The translations under genes and the position numbers were made by a program. From Parerythrobacter_A sp963799315 (GTDB lineage: Bacteria > Pseudomonadota > Alphaproteobacteria > Sphingomonadales > Sphingomonadaceae): a stretch of 64,000 nucleotides of DNA. Of the stretch, positions 35,722 to 44,318 are shown one piece after another. The stretch spans positions 248,001-312,000 of the forward strand of contig CAWCWP010000002.1 in NCBI GenBank assembly GCA_963799315.1. The letters are read 5' to 3'. The notes under the pieces were generated by a model that was not told the origin of the DNA, made no database searches, and saw only the letters and a list, made by a program, of their open reading frames with translations. How positions within the stretch are numbered: the first letter of the stretch is position 1; every line of letters starts with the position of its first letter.

Positions 35722-36685
35722 TTAGTTGCCCTTTTTGTAACGCAGGCGCTTGGTGGGTGCGGGACGGTGGATCACCCGCTCGCGGACCACTTCCTCGACC
35801 ACTTCGACTTCTTCGTAAACCGTTTCGGGCACGGTCACATATTCCACATATTCGCGCACGACGGCACGCTGTTCGACCGGTACCAGCACCTGCACATATT
35901 GCACGGGGGCAGGGTAGTAGCCGTATTGCGGCTGCTGCATGACATAGCCGCCATGCTGGTAAACCTGACCGTATCCGCCGTGGCCATAACCACCCTGCTG
36001 CGGATAATACTGGCCGCGCGCCTGGCCTGATTCGTATTGCGTCAGGTAGTCTTCGCAATATTCGCGCGCCTCGCGCTTGCTGGCCCCGCGATCGATGGCA
36101 CGCCCACCGAAAAGGCCGACCAAGCCGCCGATGCCGGCACCCAGCAGCGTGCCGCCAAGCCGTTGCCCGCCACCGGCGATACGGTTGCCAGCCAGCCCAC
36201 CTGCTGCCGCACCCAGAACGCCGCCGACAGCCGCGCTACCGCGATCGCTGTTCTCGCCGCGCACACGGTCGTAGCATTCGTCCAGCCATGCTTCGCGGTC
36301 GTAGGAGGGCGCGGTCTGCTGGTAAACCTGCTGCGGGTAAGATGGCTGCGCGACGGGTGCGGCATATTGCACAGGCGCTACGGGCATGCTGCTGATACAC
36401 CGGTGCCTGATAGGGTTGTTCGACATACTGTGTTTCGTAAGTGGTTTGCTGCACCATAGGCGACTGTACGAATTGCGGGGCCTGCGGCTGGAAAACCACC
36501 TGTTGCTGCGGCTGGGGGGCGGTCGGAACCGGCATGCCGGCCTCGCCCGGAACGGCAAATTCGTAGCCCTGTGGTGGATATTGCAGGTCCGGCTGCATCC
36601 CGTCATTGGCGACTGCGGGGCCCGCGATACCGAAAGCGACCCCTGCGAGCGCGAGTGCTGCAACGGATGGACGGGTGATGCGCAT
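35722..36685 (-). CDS. Secreted glycine-zipper protein with Gln/Pro/Tyr-rich regions (frameshift)
   Basis: About 320 residues after removing one extra C near 36388. Signal peptide MRITRPSVAALALAGVAFG, then a Gln/Pro/Val/Tyr-rich stretch, a glycine-zipper block (about residues 170-215; GGVLGAAAGGLAG and similar), an RGASKREAREYCEDYL helix, a second Tyr/Gln/Gly-rich stretch, and a Val/Glu-rich tail ending PTKRLRYKKGN. Glycine zippers insert into membranes; this is probably an envelope-associated structural protein. I know no exact function. Confidence 0.75.
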
Positions 36686-36838
36686 TGGTTCGTTTCCCTC
36701 AAATCTGGATGCCGCGCCGTCGGAGTGCGACTCTGGAATTAAGGAAAAAGATACCATTCTTTCCCGCGTCGTCGCGGTGTTTGCTGGCAACTGTCCCGAA
36801 ATGGGCCGTCTGGCTGCGGTGTTGGGCAACATAGCCAA

Positions 36839-37330
36839 TCAAGCCGCTGATATCGCGGAAGAAATCGCCTCTGCCAACATCTCGACACCGGCGGCGTCTT
36901 CGGCATCGAAACGCGCGCGCGACGGGCTGTCGAGATCGATGACGGCGATGACACACCCATTGTTGCGCACCGGCACCACCAGTTCGGACTGTGTCAGCGC
37001 ATCGCAGGCAATATGTCCGGGGAACGTCGCGACATCCTCGACCAGCTGCGTTTCGCCCGTTGCCGCCGCAACGCCACATACACCTTCGCCCAGCGTAATG
37101 CGCAGGCAGGCCGGGCGACCGATAAACGGGCCGAGCACCAGCTCTTCGCCTGCGACGCGATAAAAACCGGCCCAGTTCAGGTCCGGCAGATATTCCGCCA
37201 TCAGCGCGGCAATGTTCGCCATATTGGCAACCGCATCGGCTTCGCCCGCGACCAGCGCGGTGGCGGCTGTATTCAGCTGGCGATAGCGTTCGGGCTTGGT
37301 CAGGTCGGCATCGGGCGTAAAATCGAACAT
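36839..37330 (-). CDS. msrC: Free methionine-(R)-sulfoxide reductase (GAF type)
   Basis: 163-residue GAF-domain protein with Cys 75, 85 and 109, in GRPACLRI, GEGVCGVAA and GHIACDALTQSEL. Their 10- and 24-residue spacing matches the catalytic cysteines of the fRMsr family. Reduces free methionine-R-sulfoxide with thioredoxin. Start at the ATG before FDFTPDAD; an upstream extension has no homology sense. Confidence 0.9.
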   Translation of the reverse strand: MFDFTPDADLTKPERYRQLNTAATALVAGEADAVANMANIAALMAEYLPDLNWAGFYRVAGEELVLGPFIGRPACLRITLGEGVCGVAAATGETQLVEDVATFPGHIACDALTQSELVVPVRNNGCVIAVIDLDSPSRARFDAEDAAGVEMLAEAISSAISAA

Positions 37331-37393
37331 GGCGGGCACGATAGCGGCGCGTGGCATTGCGGCAAGGCGGCGCAGCATCTATTCGCCAATGCC

Positions 37394-38869
37394 ATGACCC
37401 GTCTTCGCAAAATTCTCATCGCCCTTCTCATCATTGCCGTGCTGCTTGCCGCGCTTGTCTGGTGGGCGACGCGCGGCGATACCGCCGCGCTCTCGGTGGA
37501 CGCCGTGACGGGCACCGATCCGCAGCTTGTCGATCCCGATGCGCAGACCATTCCGACCGTCAATATCGCCGAACCCATCGGCTGGGCCGATGACGAAGTA
37601 CCGGACACCGCCGAGGGCTTGCAGGTGCAGCGTTTTGCCGAAGGCCTGGACCATCCGCGCGTCGTCTACACGCTTGCCCAATGGCGATGTGCTGGTCACG
37701 CTGACCCGCGCGCCCGCCAAAGAGGGCAATGGCGGCATCACGGCCTGGATTGCGGGGCTGCTGATGGACAGTGCGGGCGCGGGTGGTGTATCGCCCGATG
37801 AACTGGTGCTGTTGCGCGATGCGGATGGCGACGGGGTGGCCGAAGGGCGCTTCACCCTGTCCGACAGCCTTGCCTCGCCGTCGGGCATCGCGTGGGCCGA
37901 CGGCGTGCTTTACGTGGCCAATCACGATGCGCTGGTGTCGTTTCCCTATACGCTGGGCGCGACCACGCTGGGCGACGAAGCGAAGCCGCTGATGGCACTT
38001 CCTGCCGCCGGTAACCACTGGATGCGCAATATCGCGCTCGATCCGGCGGGCGAGAATATCTACATCGCGGTCGGTTCCGATTCCAATATCGGCGAGAAAG
38101 GCATGGAGCGCGAGGAAGGCCGCGCCGCCATCCACGAATACGATATCGCAGGCGGCACGTCGCGCATCTACGGTGCGGGCCTGCGCAATCCCAACGGGCT
38201 GGACTGGAACCCGTGGAACGGCGAGCTGTGGACCACGGTGAACGAGCGCGACATGCTCGGCTCCGACCTGGTGCCCGATTACCTGACCAATGTGCAGGTC
38301 GGCGCGCAATATGGCTGGCCGTGGGTCTATTGGGGCGACAATATCGACGAGCGCGTCGACAGCCCGATCCCGACCTTTGTTTCCTCCATACACCCGCACG
38401 CCCGAATACGCGCTGGGCCCGCATGTCGCCGCGCTCGGGCTGGCATTCACGCGCGAGGGGCACCGGATGGGCGCACGCTTCGCCAATGGCGCGTTCATCG
38501 CGCGGCACGGCTCGTGGAACCGCAAGCCCGCGTCGGGTTACGACGTGGTGTTCGTCGCCTATCGACGAGCGTGGCAATCCGCAGGGCAAGCCGCAGCCGG
38601 TACTGACCGGCTTCCTGACCGGCGAAGGAGAGACGCGCGGACGGCCGACCTGGGTGGCATGGGCGCAGGACGGCGCGTTGCTGGTCAGCGACGATACCGC
38701 CGGCATCATCTGGCGCGTAATGGCCCCCGGTGCCGCGCCTGCGCCCGCGATCGTGCAGGTGGAGCGCGAACGCCTGCCGCCGCAGCGCCAGTTGCGCGGC
38801 GATCCGGCGGATGCGTTCAGCGAGGAATTCGCCCGCGAAAACCCGCCGGGCTTCGATACGCTGAACTGA
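37394..38869 (+). CDS. Sorbosone/PQQ-type sugar dehydrogenase family protein (three frameshifts)
   Basis: About 490 residues after removing three extra bases (near 37676 CTTGCCC, 38382 GTTTCCTC, 38561 GTCGCCTATC). N-terminal membrane anchor (KILIALLIIAVLLAALVWW) then a six-bladed beta-propeller with NHWMRNIALDP, GLRNPNGLDWNP, YGWPWVYWGD and HGSWNRKPASGYDVVFV motifs typical of PQQ-dependent sorbosone/glucose dehydrogenase-like proteins. Likely periplasmic sugar or aldose oxidation; the substrate cannot be assigned. Confidence 0.87.
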
Positions 38870-38873
38870 CTGG

Positions 38874-40616
38874 CTAGCCTGCGAGCTGTTCCGCCGTGAG
38901 GCTGTAGAACAGGTCCGCACCGCCCGTTGCCGCCGCTTTCAGTCCGGCGGCTTCGGGCACGATGTGATCGAGGAAATAGCGCGTCGTGACCGGCTTGACC
39001 GCCGCCAGCACCGACTCCGTATCTTCGGCCACCGCCCGCTGCTGCCGCACCATCTGCCACGCGGCGACCGCTACGGCGGACATGGTGCAAAACGGCACGC
39101 TGCCTGCCAGCCGGTCGTCCAGCGAGCCTTCGTCGCGCATCCAGCGCGCAATCGCCGCGCAATCGCCCGCCAGCGCGAACAGCGCCGGTTCGTCGGCACA
39201 TTCGCGCGCGATGTCTTCCATCAGTTCGCCATAGACCGCGCCGTTTTCGTACCCCAGCTTGCGGGTGACGAGGTCGGCGGCCTGAATGCCGTTGGTGCCT
39301 TCGTAGATCGGCGCGATCCGCGCGTCGCGATAATGCTGCGCTGCGCCGGTTTCCTCGACGAAACCCATGCCGCCATGCACCTGCACGCCGATGCTGGCGA
39401 CTTCGATGCCGGTATCGGTGCCCCATGCCTTTATCATCGGCACCAGCACGTCGCCGCGCTGTTTCGCGGCCGTATCGCCCAGCGTGCCGCGATCGACGCA
39501 GCCTGCGGTGTAATACAGCAGCGCCCGCATCCCCTCGGTCAGCGATTTCATCCGCAGCAGCATCCGCCGCACGTCGGGGTGCTCGATAATCTTGCTTGGC
39601 GTCTTGTCGGTGCCGCCCGCGCGCGCGGACTGCACCCGGTCCACCGCATACCACATCGCCTGTTGCAGCGCGCGTTCGGCGATTTGCACGCCCTGGCTGC
39701 CGACATTGATGCGCGCATTGTTCATCATCGTGAACATCGCCATCAGCCCGCGATTTTCGGTGCCGACCAGCTCGCCGATGCATTCGTCGTTATCGCCATA
39801 GGACATGACGCAGGTGGGCGAGGCGTTGATGCCCAGTTTGTGCTCCAGGCTGACGCAGCGCACATCGTTGCGCGATCCCACGGTGCCATCGTCCGCGACA
39901 TGGTATTTGGGCACGAGGAACAGCGAGATGCCCGCGCTGCCCGCGGGGGCATCGGGCAGGCGCGCCAGCACCAGATGGACGATGTTCTGCGCCAGATCGT
40001 GCTCGCCCCAGGTGATGTAGATCTTCTGGCCCTTTATCGCGTATTTGCCCGCATGGGGGCCATCGGCAATCGGGGTGGCGGTGGCGCGCAAGGCGCCGAC
40101 ATCGCTGCCCGCCTGCGGTTCGGTCAGGTTCATCGTGCCCGACCATTCGCCGCTGACCAGCTTGGGCAGGTATTTCGCCTGCTGCGCATCGCTGCCGTGA
40201 TGCTCCAGCGCCTCGATCGCGCCGACCGACAGCATAGGCAGCAGGGTGAAGGCCATGTTCGCGGTGCCGAGGTTCTCGATGACGTTGCACGCGAGCGTGA
40301 AGGGCAGGCCCTGCCCGCCATGCGGCACGGGCGAGGCAATGGCGTTCCAGCCTTGCTCGACATAATGCTCGTAAGCCTCGGCAAATCCGTCGGGCAGGCG
40401 CACAACGCCATTCTCCAGCTTCGCGCCTTCGGTGTCGCCGATACGGTTGAGCGGGGCGAACTCCCCGGCGGCGAACTGGCCCACGCCTTCCACGATGGCT
40501 TCGACCATATCGGGTTCGGCAGCAGCGAATTTCTCCGATTTGGCAAGCTCGGCAATGCCTGCGTTGACGCGGATGGCGAGCAGCTGGTCCTGGGTGGCGG
40601 GGGTAAAGATGGTCAA
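38874..40616 (-). CDS. Acyl-CoA dehydrogenase, long form with C-terminal domain
   Basis: 580 residues: N-terminal and middle ACAD domains (MNLTEPQAGSDVGALRA, YAIKGQKIYITWGEHD), helical domain with QVHGGMGFVEETGAAQHYRD and catalytic Glu in IAPIYEGTNGIQ, and an extra C-terminal helical domain (about 460-580). Catalyses alpha,beta-dehydrogenation of an acyl-CoA; long-form members include DmdC-like enzymes acting on 3-methylmercaptopropionyl-CoA and various medium-chain substrates. The specific substrate is not decided. Convergent with the sorbosone-type gene. Confidence 0.93.
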   Translation of the reverse strand: MTIFTPATQDQLLAIRVNAGIAELAKSEKFAAAEPDMVEAIVEGVGQFAAGEFAPLNRIGDTEGAKLENGVVRLPDGFAEAYEHYVEQGWNAIASPVPHGGQGLPFTLACNVIENLGTANMAFTLLPMLSVGAIEALEHHGSDAQQAKYLPKLVSGEWSGTMNLTEPQAGSDVGALRATATPIADGPHAGKYAIKGQKIYITWGEHDLAQNIVHLVLARLPDAPAGSAGISLFLVPKYHVADDGTVGSRNDVRCVSLEHKLGINASPTCVMSYGDNDECIGELVGTENRGLMAMFTMMNNARINVGSQGVQIAERALQQAMWYAVDRVQSARAGGTDKTPSKIIEHPDVRRMLLRMKSLTEGMRALLYYTAGCVDRGTLGDTAAKQRGDVLVPMIKAWGTDTGIEVASIGVQVHGGMGFVEETGAAQHYRDARIAPIYEGTNGIQAADLVTRKLGYENGAVYGELMEDIARECADEPALFALAGDCAAIARWMRDEGSLDDRLAGSVPFCTMSAVAVAAWQMVRQQRAVAEDTESVLAAVKPVTTRYFLDHIVPEAAGLKAAATGGADLFYSLTAEQLAG

Positions 40617-40682
40617 GGGAAGAGCCTTTCTAGCTGCGTTTTATCGCAGGTAATGCAGGTGCGGATCGTATAGGGCGGGGCG

Positions 40683-41619
40683 ATGGACGGCAAGAACGCT
40701 ACGGAACGGCTGGCAGCGGATGCGGGCGGCATTGCGCGCGCGGTTTCGATATTGAAACAAGGCGGACTGGTCGCGGTTCCGACGGAGACGGTATATGGGC
40801 TTGCCGCGCGGGCCGACGATGCGGCGGCGGTGGCGCGGATTTATGCCGCCAAGGGGCGTCCGGCGATCAATCCGCTGATCGTGCATGTGGCCGATATAGC
40901 TGGCGCGCGCGGGCTGGTGCAGTTTCCCGAAGCTGCCGAAACGCTGGCAGGCGATGTCTGGCCTGGCCCGCTGACGCTGGTGCTGCCGATGCGCGAAGAT
41001 GCAAGCATTGCGCCACAGGTCAGCGCCGGATTGCCGACATTGGCGGTGCGCGTCCCTGCGCATCCGGTGATGCAGGCACTGCTGGCGGCGTGCGGCTTTC
41101 CGCTCGCTGCGCCATCTGCCAATCGCAGCGAAACGGTCAGCCCGACGACGACGGCGCATGTGCTGGCGACGCTGGACGGGCGGATCGACGCGGTGCTCGA
41201 TGGCGGTCCGACTGCGCGCGGCGTGGAATCGACCATTCTGGCGTTGCGGGAGGACGCCACGGGCGCGCACTGGGAGGAGCTGCGGCCTGGCCCGGTATCG
41301 CTGGGGCTTCCCGCACAGGCTTCCTCATCGGCATCGATAGAAGCACCCGGCCAGATGCGGCGGCATTACGCGCCGGGCAAGCCGCTGCGGCTGGACGCGA
41401 CGATGGCGCGCGCTGGGCGAGTATCTGATCGGCTTCGGTAAAGTGGCGGGCGATGTTTCGCTGTCGAAGAGCGGCGATCTCGGCGAGGCGGCGCAGCGCC
41501 TGTTCGCTTGCCTGCATCTCGCCGCTGCGTCCGCGCAGCCGCGCATCGCAGTGGCGCCTGTTCCGCACGAGGGCGTAGGGCGCGCGATCAACGACCGGCT
41601 GGCCCGCGCCGCCGCCTGA
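40683..41619 (+). CDS. tsaC: Threonylcarbamoyl-AMP synthase, Sua5 type (frameshift)
   Basis: About 311 residues. N-terminal YrdC domain with LKQGGLVAVPTETVYGLAARA, IYAAKGRPAINPL, GPLTLVLP and LAAPSANRS; linker; C-terminal Sua5 domain. An extra G near 41416 (GCTGGGCGAG) separates the Sua5 domain; corrected text GEYLIGFGKVAGDVSLSKSG continues to 41619. Makes the threonylcarbamoyl-AMP used for t6A37 of ANN-decoding tRNAs; essential in most bacteria. Confidence 0.9.
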
Positions 41620-41621
41620 GT

Positions 41622-41950
41622 TCAGTCGCGCGGTTCCACCGGGACGGTACGGCATCAGCACCTGCATTTCGGCATAGAGCTTTTGCGCGCGTTCGCAGGC
41701 GCGGCGATTGCCATCGGCGCATTCTTCCTGCGCGTCGGCATATTGCCGGTCGAGCTTGCCCAGACGTTCTTCGCGCTTGCGTATTTCACGCCCGCGCTTT
41801 TCATCGCGCTTCGGACTGGCTGGTGGTCGCCAGGTCGACTGCCTTGCCCGCAATCTGGAACGGCGCTTTCACTACATCGGCTACGGTGCTGACGCAGCCG
41901 CCGAGCAGAGCGGATGCAGCGACAGCAACGGCAGGATACGAAGGATGCAT
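41622..41950 (-). CDS. Putative small lipoprotein (frameshifts)
   Basis: About 108 residues after removing an extra C near 41812 and probably one base near 41636. Lipoprotein-like leader ending in ALLGGC, an amphipathic segment (VADVVKAPFQIAGKAVDLA), then a charged coiled-coil region (KREERLGKLDRQYADAQEECADGN) and a short tail. Function unknown. ATG at 41959 is an alternative start. Convergent with tsaC. Confidence 0.6.
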
Positions 41951-42003
41951 GATCGTCATGGCAACGGTGTTAGCATGACCACCGCTTGCTGGCGCGTGAA
42001 TTG

Positions 42004-42762
42004 TCAGTTCGTCGTGGTCGCGCTGGCATTGGCCGAGGGGCAGGACACTGTGCCCGACCCCGATGCGCTGACCGCACATTGCGCGGTGCCGGTAATCCGT
42101 ATGTCACCCGATCCGGAGACATTTGCAGCGACACGCTCGCGCGCTTCCAAACTTACGGTGCCGGAGCCGGATACCGCGATGGACGCCCTGTCTGCCACCA
42201 ATGCGCCGAAATCGACATTGCTCGCGCCCGAAAGCGACAGGTCGAGCGCCTTGTCATGCCCCGTCCGGACAGCTTGCTTGCCCCGCTCATATCGACGTCG
42301 AGCGTCTCGGCGGCAAAACTGGCGACCTGCATCGTGCCTGACCCGCTCATCGCGATGCGGGCATCGGATGCCATTACCGCCGTCTCGATGCGGCCCGAAC
42401 CCGACATGTCCAGCGCGCGCGGGGCAGGCATCGTCACGCGGATGATCGCGGCATCGCCGCTGGACCAGCTGCCCGATTCGCGCCCGATTTCCAGCGAGTC
42501 GCCTTCGAGGCGGAAGCGCACGGCATTGTCGGGGTCGTTTTCGACGGCGATGTCCAGCGCCGGGCCTTCGGTGATGATGACCGTATCGATTCCCGACAGG
42601 CCCAACGCGGATATGTTCGCGGCACCCGTGTCGAGTTCGGCCAGCGGCACGCCGTCGAAACCGCCGCCGTAAGACGCGGATGTCCCCGAACATGCGCCGA
42701 GTGAAACTTGCTGCGCCCGCGAGCAGGAATGCAGCGGCCAGCTTCGATGGTTGCAGTGTCAT
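42004..42762 (-). CDS. DUF2807 (GIN-domain) secreted protein, possible lipoprotein (indels)
   Basis: About 252 residues once one extra base near 42700 and one missing base near 42256 are corrected. N-terminal signal region MTLQPSKLAAAFLLAGAAS followed by a likely lipidation Cys, then a parallel beta-solenoid with repeated MSGSG, LSGAS and VSGSG turns, the putative auto-transporter adhesin head-like (DUF2807) domain. Such proteins face the periplasm or cell surface; the role is unknown. Confidence 0.75.
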   Translation of the reverse strand: MTLQPSKLAAAFLLAGAASFTRRMFGDIRVLRRRFRRRAAGRTRHGCREHIRVGPVGNRYGHHHRRPGAGHRRRKRPRQCRALPPRRRLAGNRARIGQLVQRRCRDHPRDDACPARAGHVGFGPHRDGGNGIRCPHRDERVRHDAGRQFCRRDARRRYERGKQAVRTGHDKALDLSLSGASNVDFGALVADRASIAVSGSGTVSLEARERVAANVSGSGDIRITGTAQCAVSASGSGTVSCPSANASATTTN

Positions 42763-42823
42763 GTTCAACTCTCCCAAGCGGTGTGTTGCTATGTCAATAC
42801 ACCTGTCATCGCGCCCCGCGCAA

Positions 42824-42856
42824 GAAAAAGGGCCGCGCTTCGACAGCGCGACCCTT
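42824..42856 (-). terminator. Rho-independent terminator after carD
   Basis: On the reverse strand AAGGGTCGCGCT and AGCGCGGCCCTT pair with one mismatch around a five-base loop, followed by TTTTTCTTG. It lies 28 bases past the carD stop and has the same design as the terminator after the CsbD gene. Confidence 0.85.
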
Positions 42857-42884
42857 CGATACGGTCTTGCAAGGTCGAGGCGGA

Positions 42885-43415
42885 TCAGCCGTCTTCTTCT
42901 TCGGTGTTGTAATATTGCGGCGCATGTTCGCGCAGCACGTCGAGGATCTTTTCCAGCGCGGCAGGCTCGTCGGTCTTTTCCATCGCGGCCAGTTCGCGCG
43001 CGAGGCGGCTGGACGCGGCTTCGAAGATCTGGCGTTCGGAATAGCTTTGTTCGGGCTGGTCTTCGGGGCGGAACAGGTCGCGCGTCACCTCGGCGATGCT
43101 GACCAGGTCGCCGGAATTGATCTTCGCTTCGTATTCCTGCGCGCGGCGGCACCACATGGTGCGCTTGACCTTGGGCTTGGCCTTCAGCGTTTCCATCGCT
43201 TCCTTCAGCGTCTTGTCGCTCGACAGCTTGCGCATCCCGATCGATTCGACCTTGTTGGTCGGCACGCGCAGCGTCATGCGTTCTTTTTCGAACCGCAGGA
43301 CATACAGCTCCAGCTGCATCCCGGCGATTTCCTCGTTCTGCAATTCCATGACCTGGCCGACCCCGTGCTTGGGATAAACGACATAGTCACCGACTTCGAA
43401 GACTAGCTTGGCCAT
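42885..43415 (-). CDS. carD: CarD-family transcription regulator
   Basis: 176 residues with the N-terminal RNA-polymerase-interacting domain (FEVGDYVVYPKHGVGQV, RVPTNKVESIGMRKL) and a helical DNA-binding C-terminal domain. It stabilises open promoter complexes, especially at rRNA promoters. The carD-fdxA-S4-helicase order is common in alphaproteobacteria. Its 229-base upstream gap holds its promoter. Confidence 0.94.
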   Translation of the reverse strand: MAKLVFEVGDYVVYPKHGVGQVMELQNEEIAGMQLELYVLRFEKERMTLRVPTNKVESIGMRKLSSDKTLKEAMETLKAKPKVKRTMWCRRAQEYEAKINSGDLVSIAEVTRDLFRPEDQPEQSYSERQIFEAASSRLARELAAMEKTDEPAALEKILDVLREHAPQYYNTEEEDG

Positions 43416-43644
43416 AGGTGCTCCACGCGATAGGCGATTTCGCAGCTCCGATAATCCGGCACGGGCGCACATGGCATGTGCAACCGGGCGCAGCATATCG
43501 GCAAAGCAATGCGGATCGCGGTGTTGTTATACGACACTGGCCGGAGCGCGATTGCCTGCCCAGCGAACAATCGCACGCATTATAATGCAAATGCAGCAAA
43601 ATTGCCATCGGTGTATGCGCAGGCCGTGCAGGTCGTCGCGTCGG

Positions 43645-43983
43645 TCAGTCGCCCGAACCCGGTTCGGCAGTGAAGAACTTTTCCATCTTGCCTTCCACGC
43701 CCTTGAAGTCGTCCGCGTCCGGCGGCGGGGCCTTCTGGCTGGTGATGTTGGGCCATTCGGCGGAATATTTGGTGTTCAGCTCCAGCAGCTTCTCCAGACC
43801 GTCCTCGGTATCGGGCAGGATCGCTTCGGCCGGGCATTCCGGTTCGCACACGCCGCAATCGATGCATTCGGACGGATTGATGACCAGCATCGTTTCGCCT
43901 TCGTAGAAACAGTCGACCGGGCACACTTCGACGCAATCGGTGTATTTGCATTTGATGCAGGCGTCGGTGACGACGTAAGTCAT
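43645..43983 (-). CDS. fdxA: Seven-iron ferredoxin FdxA
   Basis: 112 residues. Cys 9, 12, 17 and 21 in CIKCKYTDCVEVCP and Cys 40, 43, 46 and 50 in CIDCGVCEPECP, plus Cys 25, give the ligands of a [3Fe-4S] plus [4Fe-4S] ferredoxin; the C-terminal extension (KYSAEWPNITSQK) is typical of FdxA. Its ATG overlaps the S4-protein stop, so the genes are coupled. Confidence 0.95.
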   Translation of the reverse strand: MTYVVTDACIKCKYTDCVEVCPVDCFYEGETMLVINPSECIDCGVCEPECPAEAILPDTEDGLEKLLELNTKYSAEWPNITSQKAPPPDADDFKGVEGKMEKFFTAEPGSGD

Positions 43984-44318
43984 TGCGGCGTAGTCCTTTT
44001 GCTCGTCTCTGGCTGCGCTCCGTCGGGCGGACGCGGCGTTTGTTGCGCTGCTAGGGCGGTTGGGGCCGTTGGGTCAAGCGTGCGATAGCACGCCTGCGCT
44101 TCGGCTGCCGACCCGCGCCGCTCGGGCAGGGCGGTGATTTCCAGCACGCGGACGGTCCTGCCGATGGGCACGGTCAGCACGTCGCCAGCCGCTACCGGAT
44201 GGCTGGTCCGCGTTACCCGCAGCCCGTTGCAGCGCACATGCCCCGCCAGCACGATGCGCCCGGCAATGGCGCGGGACTTGGCCAGCCGCAGGCAGCACAA
44301 CAGCCGGTCGATCCGCAT
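43980..44318 (-). CDS. S4-domain RNA-binding protein (Hsp15-like)
   Basis: 112 residues starting MRIDRLLCCLRLAKSRAIA, an S4 RNA-binding fold (about 1-65) followed by a basic/Pro-rich tail. Hsp15-type proteins rescue stalled 50S subunits carrying nascent chains. The ATG shares its A with the helicase stop (TGATG), suggesting coupled translation. Confidence 0.87.
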   Translation of the reverse strand: MRIDRLLCCLRLAKSRAIAGRIVLAGHVRCNGLRVTRTSHPVAAGDVLTVPIGRTVRVLEITALPERRGSAAEAQACYRTLDPTAPTALAAQQTPRPPDGAQPETSKRTTPQ

